Assembly (NCBI GenBank): GCA_963971575.1
Contig: OZ020623.1
Coordinates: forward strand, 18,471,607-18,535,606
Direction of reading: 5' to 3'
DNA length: 64,000 nucleotides
From: Liopterus haemorrhoidalis
Taxonomy: Eukaryota; Arthropoda; Insecta; Coleoptera; Dytiscidae
Each line of letters begins with the position of its first letter. Position 1 is the first letter of the stretch. Under the pieces are notes generated by a model. The model searched no databases. It was not told the DNA's origin and was given only the letters and a program-made list of their open reading frames with translations. Below are positions 50,739-63,725 of the stretch, in pieces. The translations under genes and the position numbers were made by a program.

Positions 50739-52799
50739 TATTCTTCGTCAGAAACCAAAATAACTGTTATGTACTTCTAATACACGTTGCGCTTAACAAG
50801 TTTTCAAGTAAAACGTGAATTTTGAAAAATCAACTATTTCGTTGCTATTTTATGTCAGTAACATCATTATTTTTCGTCAAAAACCAAAATAACTGTTATG
50901 TACTTCTAAAACACGTTGCGCTTAACAAGTTTTCAAGTAAAACGTGAATTTTGAAAATTCAACTATTTCGTTGCTATTTCATGTCGGTAAAATCATTATT
51001 CTTCGTCAGAAACCAAAATAACTGTTATGTACTTCTAAAACACGTTGCGCTTAACAAGTTTTCAAGTAAAACGTGAATTTTGAAAATTCAACTATTTCGT
51101 TGCTATTTTATGTCGGTAAAATCATTATTCTTCGTCAGAAACCAAAATAACTGTTATGTACTTCTAAAACACGTTGCGCTTAACAAGTTTTCAAGTAAAA
51201 CGTGAATTTTGAAAATTCAACTATTTCGTTGATATTTTATGTCAGTAACATCATTATTCTTCGTCAGAAACCAAAATAACTGTTATGTACTTCTAAAACA
51301 CGTTGCGCTTAACAAGTTTTCAAGTAAAACGTGAATTTTGAAAATTCAACTATTTCGTTGATATTTTATGTCAGTAAAATCATTATTCTTCGTCAGAAAC
51401 CAAAATAACTGTTATGTACTTCTAAAACAGGTTGCGCTTAACAAGTTTTCAAGTAAAACGTGAATTTTGAAAATTCAACTATTTCGTTGCTATTTTATGT
51501 CGGTAAAATCATTATTCTTCGTCAGAAACCAAAATGAGTGTTATGTTCTTCTAAAACACGTTGCGCTTAACAAGTTTTCAAGTAAAACGTGAATTTTGAA
51601 AATTCAACTATTTCGTTGCTATTTTATGTCGGTAAAATCATTATTCTTCGTCAGAAACCAAAATAACTGTTATGTACTTCTAAAACACGTTGCGCTTAAC
51701 CAGTTTTCAAGTAAAACGTGAATTTTGAAAATTCAACTATTTCGTTGCTATTTTATGTCAGTAAAATCATTATTCTTCGTCAGAAACCAAAATAAGTGTT
51801 ATGTACTTCTAAAACATGTTGCGCTTAACAAGTTTTCATGTAAAACTTGTATTTTGAAAATTCAACTATTTCGTTGATATTTTATGTCAGTAACATCATT
51901 ATTCTTCGTCAGAAACCAAAATAAGTGTTATGTACTTCTAAAACACGTTGCGCTTAACAAGTTTTCAAGTAAAACGTGAATTTTGAAAATTCAACTATTT
52001 CGTTGCTATTTTATGTCAGTAACATCATTATTCTTCGTCAAAAACCAAAATAACTGTTATGTACTTCTAAAACACGTTGCGCTTAACAAGTTTCAAGTAA
52101 AACTTGTATTTTGAAAATTCAACTATTTCGTTGATATTTTATGTCAGTTACATCATTATTCTTCTTCAGAAACCAAAATAAGTGTTATGTACTTCTAAAA
52201 CACGTTGCGCTTAACAAGTTTTCAAGTAAAACGTGAATTTTGAAAATTCAACTATTTCGTTGCTATTTTATGTCGGTAAAATCATTATTCTTCGTCAGAA
52301 ACCAAAATAACTGTTATGTACTTCTAAAACACGTTGCGCTTAACAAGTTTTCAAGTAAAACGTGAATTTTGAAAATTCAACTATTTCGTTGCTATTTTAT
52401 TTCGGTAAAATCATTATTCTTCGTCAGAAACCAAAATAACTGTTATGTACTTCTAAAACACGTTGCGCTTAACAAGTTTTCAAGTAAAACGTGAATTTTG
52501 AAAATTCAACTATTTCGTTGCTATTTTATGTCAGTAACATCATTATTTTTCGTCAAAAACAAAAATAACTGTTATGTTCTTCTAAAACACGTTGCGCTTA
52601 ACAAGTTTCAAGTAAAACTTGTATTTTGAAAATTCAACTATTTCGTTGATATTTTATGTCAGTAACATCATTATTCTTCATCAGAAACCAAAATAAGTGT
52701 TATGTACTTCTAAAACACGTTGCGCTTAACAAGTTTTCAAGTAAAACGTGAATTTTGAAAATTCAACTATTTCGTTGCTATTTATGTCGGTAAAATCAT
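50739..52799 (+). repeat. 16-mer unit 5 (2061 bp)
   Basis: Full-length unit, marks in the standard order, ACAGGTTGC at 51427, exactly 2061 bp before that of unit 6. A GAAAAATCAAC change near 50825 disturbs the palindrome in one monomer. Confidence 0.9.
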
Positions 52800-53940
52800 T
52801 ATTCTTCGTCAGAAACCAAAATAACTGTTATGTACTTCTAATACACGTTGCGCTTAACAAGTTTTCAAGTAAAACGTGAATTTTGAAAATTCAACTATTT
52901 CGTTGCTATTTTATGTCAGTAACATCATTATTTTTCGTCAAAAACCAAAATAACTGTTATGTACTTCTAAAACACGTTGCGCTTAACAAGTTTTCAAGTA
53001 AAACGTGAATTTTGAAAATTCAACTATTTCGTTGCTATTTCATGTCGGTAAAATCATTATTCTTCGTCAGAAACCAAAATAACTGTTATGTACTTCTAAA
53101 ACACGTTGCGCTTAACAAGTTTTCAAGTAAAACGTGAATTTTGAAAATTCAACTATTTCGTTGCTATTTTATGTCGGTAAAATCATTATTCTTCGTCAGA
53201 AACCAAAATAACTGTTATGTACTTCTAAAACACGTTGCGCTTAACAAGTTTTCAAGTAAAACGTGAATTTTGAAAATTCAACTATTTCGTTGATATTTTA
53301 TGTCAGTAACATCATTATTCTTCGTCAGAAACCAAAATAACTGTTATGTACTTCTAAAACACGTTGCGCTTAACAAGTTTTCAAGTAAAACGTGAATTTT
53401 GAAAATTCAACTATTTCGTTGATATTTTATGTCAGTAAAATCATTATTCTTCGTCAGAAACCAAAATAACTGTTATGTACTTCTAAAACAGGTTGCGCTT
53501 AACAAGTTTTCAAGTAAAACGTGAATTTTGAAAATTCAACTATTTCGTTGCTATTTTATGTCGGTAAAATCATTATTCTTCGTCAGAAACCAAAATGAGT
53601 GTTATGTTCTTCTAAAACACGTTGCGCTTAACAAGTTTTCAAGTAAAACGTGAATTTTGAAAATTCAACTATTTCGTTGCTATTTTATGTCGGTAAAATC
53701 ATTATTCTTCGTCAGAAACCAAAATAACTGTTATGTACTTCTAAAACACGTTGCGCTTAACCAGTTTTCAAGTAAAACGTGAATTTTGAAAATTCAACTA
53801 TTTCGTTGCTATTTTATGTCAGTAAAATCATTATTCTTCGTCAGAAACCAAAATAAGTGTTATGTACTTCTAAAACATGTTGCGCTTAACAAGTTTTCAT
53901 GTAAAACTTGTATTTTGAAAATTCAACTATTTCGTTGATA
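52800..53940 (+). repeat. 16-mer unit 6, truncated
   Basis: It begins as a normal unit (CTAATACACG at 52838, ACAGGTTGC at 53488, AAAATGAGTG, TTAACCAG, hairpin monomer near 53890). It then jumps straight to the CTTCTTCAG monomer, skipping two monomers, and passes into TTGCACTTTTATG (54064), a mark of unit 3. The HOR is not resumed until the fragments at 59884 and 63104. Confidence 0.85.
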
Positions 53941-54149
53941 TTTTATGTCAGTTACATCATTATTCTTCTTCAGAAACCAAAATAAGTGTTATGTACTTCT
54001 AAAACACGTTGCGCTTAACAAGTTTTCAAGTAAAACGTGAATTTTGAAAATTCAACTATTTCGTTGCACTTTTATGTCGGTAAAATCATTATTCTTCGTC
54101 AGAAACCAAAATAACTGTTATGTACTTCTAAAACACGTTGCGCTTAACA
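53941..54149 (+). repeat. Junction monomers matching 44022-44230
   Basis: CTTCTTCAG and TTGCACTTTTATG monomers at an offset of 9919 bp from the end of unit 3. A short link between the truncated unit 6 and the 18-mer block. Confidence 0.65.
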
Positions 54150-57100
54150 AGTTTTCAAGTAAAACGTGAATTTTGAAAATTCAACTATTTCGTTGATATT
54201 TTATGTCAGTTACATCATTATTCTTCGTCAGAAACCAAACTAAGTGTTATGTACTTCTAAAACACGTTGCGCTTAACAAGTTTTCAAGTAAAACGTGAAT
54301 TTTGAAAATTCAACTATTTCGTTGCTATTTATGTCGGTAAAATCATTATTCTTCGTCAGAAACCAAAATACCTGTTATGTACTTATTAAACACGTTGCGC
54401 TTAACAAGTTTTCAAGTAAAACGTGAATTTTGAAAATTCAACTATTTCGTTGATAATTTATGTCAGTTACATCATTATTCTTCGTCAGAAACCAAAATAA
54501 CTGTTATGTACTTCTAAAACACGTTGCGATTAACAAGTTTTCAAGTAAAACGTGAATTTTGAAAATTCAACTATTTCGTTGCTATTTTATTTCGGTAAAA
54601 TCATTATTCTTCGTCAGAAACCAAAATAACTGTTATGTACTTCTAAAACACGTTGCGCTTAACAAGTTTTCAAGTAAAACGTGAATTTTGAAAATTCAAC
54701 TATTTCGTTGCTATTTTATGTCAGTAACATCATTATTTTTCGTCAAAAACCAAAATAACTGTTATGTACTTCTAAAACACGTTGCGCTTAACAAGTTTCA
54801 AGTAAAACTTGTATTTTGAAAATTCAACTATTTCGTTGATATTTTATGTCAGTTACATCATTATTCTTCGTCAGAAACCAAAATAAGTGTTATGTACTTC
54901 TAAAACACGTTGCGCTTAACAAGTTTTCAAGTAAAACGTGAATTTTGAAAATTCAACTATTTCGTTGCTATTTTATGTCGGTAAAATCATTATTCTTCGT
55001 CAGAAACCAAAATAACTGTTATGTGCTTCTAAAACACGTTGCGCTTAACAAGTTTTCAAGTAAAACGTGAATTTTGAAAATTCAACTATTTCGTTGATAT
55101 TTTATGTCAGTTACATCATTATTCTTCGTCAGAAACCAAAATAAGTGTTATGTACTTCTAAAACACGTTGCGCTTAACAAGTTTTCAAGTAAAACGTGAA
55201 TTTTGAAAATTCAACTATTTCGTTGCTTTTTTATGTCGGTAAAATCATTATTCTTCGTCAGAAACCAAAATAACTGTTATGTACTTCTAAAACACGTTGC
55301 GATTAACAAGTTTTCAAGTAAAACGTGAATTTTGAAAATTCAACTATTTCGTTGCTATTTTATTTCGGTAAAATCATTATTCTTCGTCAGAAACCAAAAT
55401 AACTGTTATGTACTTCTAAAACACGTTGCGCTTAACAAGTTTTCAAGTAAAACGTGAATTTTGAAAATTCAACTATTTCGTTGCTATTTTATGTCAGTAA
55501 CATCATTATTTTTCGTCAAAAACCAAAATAACTGTTATGTACTTCTAAAACACGTTGCGCTTAACAAGTTTCAAGTAAAACTTGTATTTTGAAAATTCAA
55601 CTATTTCGTTGATATTTTATGTCAGTTACATCATTATTCTTCGTCAGAAACCAAAATAAGTGTTATGTACTTCTAAAACACGTTGCGCTTAACAAGTTTT
55701 CAAGTAAAACGTGAATTTTGAAAATTCAACTATTTCGTTGCTATTTTATGTCGGTAAAATCATTATTCTTCGTCAGAAACTAAAATAACTGTTATGTACT
55801 TCTAAAACACGTTGCGCTTAACCAGTTTTCAAGTAAAACGTGAATTTTGAAAATTCAACTATTTCGTTGCTATTTTATGTCAGTAAAATCATTATTCTTC
55901 GTCAGAAACCAAAAAAAGTGTTATGTACTTCTAAAACATGTTGCGCTTAACAAGTTTTCATGTAAAACTTGTATTTTGAAAATTCAACTATTTCGTTGAT
56001 ATTTTATGTCAGTAACATCATTATTCTTTGTCAGAAACCAAAATAAGTGTTATGTACTTCTAAAACACGTTGCGCTTAACAAGTTTTCAAGTAAAACGTG
56101 AATTTTGAAAATTCAACTATTTCGTTGCTATTTTATGTCAGTAACATCATTATTTTTCGTCAAAAACAAAAATAACTGTTATGTTCTTCTAAAACACGTT
56201 GCGCTTAACAAGTTTCAAGTAAAACTTGTATTTTGAAAATTCAACTATTTCGTTGATATTTTATGTCAGTAACATCATTATTCTTCATCAGAAACCAAAA
56301 TAAGTGTTATGTACTTCTAAAACACGTTGCGCTTAACAAGTTTTCAAGTAAAACGTGAATTTTGAAAATTCAACTATTTCGTTGCTATTTATGTCGGTAA
56401 AATCATTATTCTTCGTCAGAAACCAAAATAACTGTTATGTACTTATTAAACACGTTGCGCTTAACAAGTTTTCAAGTAAAACGTGAATTTTGAAAATTCA
56501 ACTATTTCGTTGATATTTTATGTCAGTTACATCATTATTCTTCGTCAGAAACCAAACTAAGTGTTATGTACTTCTAAAACACGTTGCGCTTAACAAGTTT
56601 TCAAGTAAAACGTGAATTTTGAAAATTCAACTATTTCGTTGCTATTTATGTCGGTAAAATCATTATTCTTCGTCAGAAACCAAAATAACTGTTATGTACT
56701 TATTAAACACGTTGCGCTTAACAAGTTTTCAAGTAAAACGTGAATTTTGAAAATTCAACTATTTCGTTGATATTTTATGTCAGTTACATCATTATTCTTC
56801 GTCAGAAACCAAAATAACTGTTATGTACTTCTAAAACACGTTGCGATTATCAAGTTTTCAAGTAAAACGTGAATTTTGAAAATTCAACTATTTCGTTGCT
56901 ATTTTATTTCGGTAAAATCATTATTCTTCGTCAGAAACCAAAATAACTGTTATGTACTTCTAAAACACGTTGCGCTTAACAAGTTTTCAAGTAAAACGTG
57001 AATTTTGAAAATTCAACTATTTCGTTGCTATTTTATGTCAGTAACATCATTATTTTTCGTCAAAAACCAAAATAACTGTTATGTACTTCTAAAACACGTT

Positions 57101-57887
57101 GCGCTTAACAAGTTTCAAGTAAAACTTGTATTTTGAAAATTCAACTATTTCGTTGATATTTTATGTCAGTTACATCATTATTCTTCGTCAGAAACCAAAA
57201 TAAGTGTTATGTACTTCTAAAACACGTTGCGCTTAACAAGTTTTCAAGTAAAACGTGAATTTTGAAAATTCAACTATTTCGTTGCTATTTTATGTCGGTA
57301 AAATCATTATTCTTCGTCAGAAACCAAAATAACTGTTATGTGCTTCTAAAACACGTTGCGCTTAACAAGTTTTCAAGTAAAACGTGAATTTTGAAAATTC
57401 AACTATTTCGTTGATATTTTATGTCAGTTACATCATTATTCTTCGTCAGAAACCAAAATAAGTGTTATGTACTTCTAAAACACGTTGCGCTTAACAAGTT
57501 TTCAAGTAAAACGTGAATTTTGAAAATTCAACTATTTCGTTGCTTTTTTATGTCGGTAAAATCATTATTCTTCGTCAGAAACCAAAATAACTGTTATGTA
57601 CTTCTAAAACACGTTGCCATTAACAAGTTTTCAAGTAAAACGTGAATTTTGAAAATTCAACTATTTCGTTGCTATTTTATTTCGGTAAAATCATTATTCT
57701 TCGTCAGAAACCAAAATAACTGTTATGTACTTCTAAAACACGTTGCGCTTAACAAGTTTTCAAGTAAAACGTGAATTTTGAAAATTCAACTATTTCGTTG
57801 CTATTTTATGTCAGTAACATCATTATTTTTCGTCAAAAACCAAAATAACTGTTATGTACTTCTAAAACACGTTGCGCTTAACAAGTT
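54150..57887 (+). repeat. 18-mer duplication (2317 bp offset)
   Basis: Monomers at about 54150-55570 recur at about 56467-57887. Marks: AACCAAACTAAG (54234/56551), GCGATTA (54526/56843), GTGCTTC (55024/57341) and TTGCTTTTTTATG (about 55224/57541). The offset is 18 x 129 minus 5. A GCGATTAAC in the first copy is GCCATTAAC in the second (about 55307/57616). Between the two, 55571-56466 holds ordinary A monomers, including a hairpin variant and a CTTCATCAG monomer. Confidence 0.8.
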
Positions 57888-60614
57888 TTCAAGTAAAACG
57901 TGAATTTTGAAAATTCAACTATTTCGTTGCTATTTTATGTCGGTAAAATCATTATTCTTCGTCAGAAACCAAAATAACTGTTATGTACTTCTAAAACACG
58001 TTGCGCTTAACAAGTTTACAAGTAAAACGTGAATTTTGAAAATTCAACTATTTCGTTGCTATTTTATTTCGGTAAAATCATTATTCTTCGTCAGAAACCA
58101 AAATAACTGTTATTTACTTCTAAAACACGTTGCGCTTAACAAGTTTTCAAGTAAAACGTGAATTTTGAAAATTCAACTATTTCGTTGCTATTTTATGTCG
58201 GTAAAATCATTATTCTTCGTCAGAAACCAAAATAACTGTTATGTACTTCTAAAACACGTTGCGCTTAACAAGTTTCAAGTAAAACTTGTATTTTGAAAAT
58301 TCAACTGTTTCGTTGATATTTTATGTCAGTTACATCATTATTCTTCGTCAGAAACCAAAATAAGTGTTATGTACTTCTAAAACACGTTGCGCTTAACAAG
58401 TTTTCAAGTAAAACGTGAATTTTGAAAATTCAACTATTTCGTTGCTATTTTATGTCGGTAAAATCATTATTCTTCGTCAGAAACCAAAATAACTGTTATG
58501 TACTTCTAAAACACGTTGCGCTTAACCAGTTTTCAAGTAAAACGTGAATTTTGAAAATTCAACTATTTCGTTGCTATTTTATGTCAGTAAAATCATTATT
58601 CTTCGTCAGAAACCAAAAAAAGTGTTATGTACTTCTAAAACATGTTGCGCTTAACAAGTTTTCATGTAAAACTTGTATTTTGAAAATTCAACTATTTCGT
58701 TGATATTTTATGTCAGTAACATCATTATTCTTCGTCAGAAACCAAAATAAGTGTTATGTACTTCTAAAACACGTTGCGCTTAACAAGTTTTCAAGTAAAA
58801 CGTGAATTTTGAAAATTCAACTATTTCGTTGCTATTTTATGTCAGTAACATCATTATTCTTCGTCAAAAACCAAAATAACTGTTATGTACTTCTAAAACA
58901 CGTTGCGCTTAACAAGTTTCAAGTAAAACTTGTATTTTGAAAATTCAATTATTTCGTTGATATTTTATGTCAGTTACATCATTATTCTTCTTCAGAAACC
59001 AAAATAAGTGTTATGTACTTCTAAAACACGTTGCGCTTAACAAGTTTTCAAGTAAAACGTGAATTTTGAAAATTCAACTATTTCGTTGCTATTTTATGTC
59101 GGTAAAATCATTATTCTTCGTCAGAAACCAAAATAACTGTTATGTACTTCTAAAACACGTTGCGCTTAACAAGTTTTCAAGTAAAACGTGAATTTTGAAA
59201 ATTCAACTATTTCGTTGCTATTTTATTTCGGTAAAATCATTATTCTTCGTCAGAAACCAAAATAACTGTTATGTACTTCTAAAACACGTTGCGCTTAACA
59301 AGTTTTCAAGTAAAACGTGAATTTTGAAAATTCAACTATTTCGTTGCTATTTTATGTCAGTAACATCATTATTTTTCGTCAAAAACCAAAATAACTGTTA
59401 TGTACTTCTAAAACACGTTGCGCTTAACAAGTTTCAAGTAAAACTTGTATTTTGAAAATTCAACTATTTCGTTGATATTTTATGTCAGTTACATCATTAT
59501 TCTTCGTCAGAAACCAAAATAAGTGTTATGTACTTTTAAAACACGTTGCGCTTAACAAGTTTTCAAGTAAAACGTGAATTTTGAAAATTCAACTATTTCG
59601 TTGCTATTTTATGTCGGTAAAATCATTATTCTTCGTCAGAAACCAAAATAACTGTTATGTACTTCTAAAACACGTTGCGCTTAACAAGTTTTCAAGTAAA
59701 ACGTGAATTTTGAAAATTCAACTATTTCGTTGATATTTTATAACAGTAACATCATTATTCTTCATCAGAAACCAAAATAAGTGTTATGTACTTCTAAAAC
59801 ACGTTGCGCTTAACAAGTTTTCAAGTAAAACGTGAATTTTGAAAATTCAACTATTTCGTTGCTATTTATGTCGGTAAAATCATTATTCTTCGTCAGAAAC
59901 CAAAATAACTGTTATGTACTTCTAATACACGTTGCGCTTAACAAGTTTTCAAGTAAAACGTGAATTTTGAAAATTCAACTATTTCGTTGCTATTTTATGT
60001 CAGTAACATCATTATTTTTCGTCAAAAACCAAAATAACTGTTATGTACTTCTAAAACACGTTGCGCTTAACAAGTTTTCAAGTAAAACGTGAATTTTGAA
60101 AATTCAACTATTTCGTTGCTATTTCATGTCGGTAAAATCATTATTCTTCGTCAGAAACCAAAATAACTGTTATGTACTTCTAAAACACGTTGCGCTTAAC
60201 AAGTTTTCAAGTAAAACGTGAATTTTGAAAATTCAACTATTTCGTTGCTATTTTATGTCGGTAAAATCATTATTCTTCGTCAGAAACCAAAATAACTGTT
60301 ATGTACTTCTAAAACACGTTGCGCTTAACAAGTTTTCAAGTAAAACGTGAATTTTGAAAATTCAACTATTTCGTTGATATTTTATGTCAGTAACATCATT
60401 ATTCTTCGTCAGAAACCAAAATAACTGTTATGTACTTCTAAAACACGTTGCGCTTAACAAGTTTTCAAGTAAAACGTGAATTTTGAAAATTCAACTATTT
60501 CGTTGCTATTTTATGTCAGTAACATCATTATTTTTCGTCAAAAACCAAAATAACTGTTATGTACTTCTAAAACACGTTGCGCTTAACAAGTTTCAAGTAA
60601 AACTTGTATTTTGA
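57395..60614 (+). repeat. 25-mer unit, first copy (3220 bp)
   Basis: It is repeated from about 60615. Marks at exact offset 3220: TTGCTTTTTTATG (57541/60761), GCCATTAAC (about 57616/60836), TTTACAAG (58014/61234), AACTGTTTCG (about 58304/61524), TTCAATTATTTCG (about 58946/62166), ACTTTTAAAAC (about 59532/62752), TTTTATAACAG (59737/62957) and CTAATACACG (59922/63142). No difference was noticed up to about 60505/63725, where the copies part. Confidence 0.9.
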
Positions 60615-63600
60615 AAATTCAACTATTTCGTTGATATTTTATGTCAGTTACATCATTATTCTTCGTCAGAAACCAAAATAAGTGTTATGTACTTCTAAAA
60701 CACGTTGCGCTTAACAAGTTTTCAAGTAAAACGTGAATTTTGAAAATTCAACTATTTCGTTGCTTTTTTATGTCGGTAAAATCATTATTCTTCGTCAGAA
60801 ACCAAAATAACTGTTATGTACTTCTAAAACACGTTGCCATTAACAAGTTTTCAAGTAAAACGTGAATTTTGAAAATTCAACTATTTCGTTGCTATTTTAT
60901 TTCGGTAAAATCATTATTCTTCGTCAGAAACCAAAATAACTGTTATGTACTTCTAAAACACGTTGCGCTTAACAAGTTTTCAAGTAAAACGTGAATTTTG
61001 AAAATTCAACTATTTCGTTGCTATTTTATGTCAGTAACATCATTATTTTTCGTCAAAAACCAAAATAACTGTTATGTACTTCTAAAACACGTTGCGCTTA
61101 ACAAGTTTTCAAGTAAAACGTGAATTTTGAAAATTCAACTATTTCGTTGCTATTTTATGTCGGTAAAATCATTATTCTTCGTCAGAAACCAAAATAACTG
61201 TTATGTACTTCTAAAACACGTTGCGCTTAACAAGTTTACAAGTAAAACGTGAATTTTGAAAATTCAACTATTTCGTTGCTATTTTATTTCGGTAAAATCA
61301 TTATTCTTCGTCAGAAACCAAAATAACTGTTATTTACTTCTAAAACACGTTGCGCTTAACAAGTTTTCAAGTAAAACGTGAATTTTGAAAATTCAACTAT
61401 TTCGTTGCTATTTTATGTCGGTAAAATCATTATTCTTCGTCAGAAACCAAAATAACTGTTATGTACTTCTAAAACACGTTGCGCTTAACAAGTTTCAAGT
61501 AAAACTTGTATTTTGAAAATTCAACTGTTTCGTTGATATTTTATGTCAGTTACATCATTATTCTTCGTCAGAAACCAAAATAAGTGTTATGTACTTCTAA
61601 AACACGTTGCGCTTAACAAGTTTTCAAGTAAAACGTGAATTTTGAAAATTCAACTATTTCGTTGCTATTTTATGTCGGTAAAATCATTATTCTTCGTCAG
61701 AAACCAAAATAACTGTTATGTACTTCTAAAACACGTTGCGCTTAACCAGTTTTCAAGTAAAACGTGAATTTTGAAAATTCAACTATTTCGTTGCTATTTT
61801 ATGTCAGTAAAATCATTATTCTTCGTCAGAAACCAAAAAAAGTGTTATGTACTTCTAAAACATGTTGCGCTTAACAAGTTTTCATGTAAAACTTGTATTT
61901 TGAAAATTCAACTATTTCGTTGATATTTTATGTCAGTAACATCATTATTCTTCGTCAGAAACCAAAATAAGTGTTATGTACTTCTAAAACACGTTGCGCT
62001 TAACAAGTTTTCAAGTAAAACGTGAATTTTGAAAATTCAACTATTTCGTTGCTATTTTATGTCAGTAACATCATTATTCTTCGTCAAAAACCAAAATAAC
62101 TGTTATGTACTTCTAAAACACGTTGCGCTTAACAAGTTTCAAGTAAAACTTGTATTTTGAAAATTCAATTATTTCGTTGATATTTTATGTCAGTTACATC
62201 ATTATTCTTCTTCAGAAACCAAAATAAGTGTTATGTACTTCTAAAACACGTTGCGCTTAACAAGTTTTCAAGTAAAACGTGAATTTTGAAAATTCAACTA
62301 TTTCGTTGCTATTTTATGTCGGTAAAATCATTATTCTTCGTCAGAAACCAAAATAACTGTTATGTACTTCTAAAACACGTTGCGCTTAACAAGTTTTCAA
62401 GTAAAACGTGAATTTTGAAAATTCAACTATTTCGTTGCTATTTTATTTCGGTAAAATCATTATTCTTCGTCAGAAACCAAAATAACTGTTATGTACTTCT
62501 AAAACACGTTGCGCTTAACAAGTTTTCAAGTAAAACGTGAATTTTGAAAATTCAACTATTTCGTTGCTATTTTATGTCAGTAACATCATTATTTTTCGTC
62601 AAAAACCAAAATAACTGTTATGTACTTCTAAAACACGTTGCGCTTAACAAGTTTCAAGTAAAACTTGTATTTTGAAAATTCAACTATTTCGTTGATATTT
62701 TATGTCAGTTACATCATTATTCTTCGTCAGAAACCAAAATAAGTGTTATGTACTTTTAAAACACGTTGCGCTTAACAAGTTTTCAAGTAAAACGTGAATT
62801 TTGAAAATTCAACTATTTCGTTGCTATTTTATGTCGGTAAAATCATTATTCTTCGTCAGAAACCAAAATAACTGTTATGTACTTCTAAAACACGTTGCGC
62901 TTAACAAGTTTTCAAGTAAAACGTGAATTTTGAAAATTCAACTATTTCGTTGATATTTTATAACAGTAACATCATTATTCTTCATCAGAAACCAAAATAA
63001 GTGTTATGTACTTCTAAAACACGTTGCGCTTAACAAGTTTTCAAGTAAAACGTGAATTTTGAAAATTCAACTATTTCGTTGCTATTTATGTCGGTAAAAT
63101 CATTATTCTTCGTCAGAAACCAAAATAACTGTTATGTACTTCTAATACACGTTGCGCTTAACAAGTTTTCAAGTAAAACGTGAATTTTGAAAATTCAACT
63201 ATTTCGTTGCTATTTTATGTCAGTAACATCATTATTTTTCGTCAAAAACCAAAATAACTGTTATGTACTTCTAAAACACGTTGCGCTTAACAAGTTTTCA
63301 AGTAAAACGTGAATTTTGAAAATTCAACTATTTCGTTGCTATTTCATGTCGGTAAAATCATTATTCTTCGTCAGAAACCAAAATAACTGTTATGTACTTC
63401 TAAAACACGTTGCGCTTAACAAGTTTTCAAGTAAAACGTGAATTTTGAAAATTCAACTATTTCGTTGCTATTTTATGTCGGTAAAATCATTATTCTTCGT
63501 CAGAAACCAAAATAACTGTTATGTACTTCTAAAACACGTTGCGCTTAACAAGTTTTCAAGTAAAACGTGAATTTTGAAAATTCAACTATTTCGTTGATAT

Positions 63601-63725
63601 TTTATGTCAGTAACATCATTATTCTTCGTCAGAAACCAAAATAACTGTTATGTACTTCTAAAACACGTTGCGCTTAACAAGTTTTCAAGTAAAACGTGAA
63701 TTTTGAAAATTCAACTATTTCGTTG
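60615..63725 (+). repeat. 25-mer unit, second copy
   Basis: Repeat of 57395-60505 with no visible difference in the marks listed for the first copy. From 63104 it carries the opening section of a 16-mer unit and, unlike the first copy, keeps following that HOR past 63725. Confidence 0.9.
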
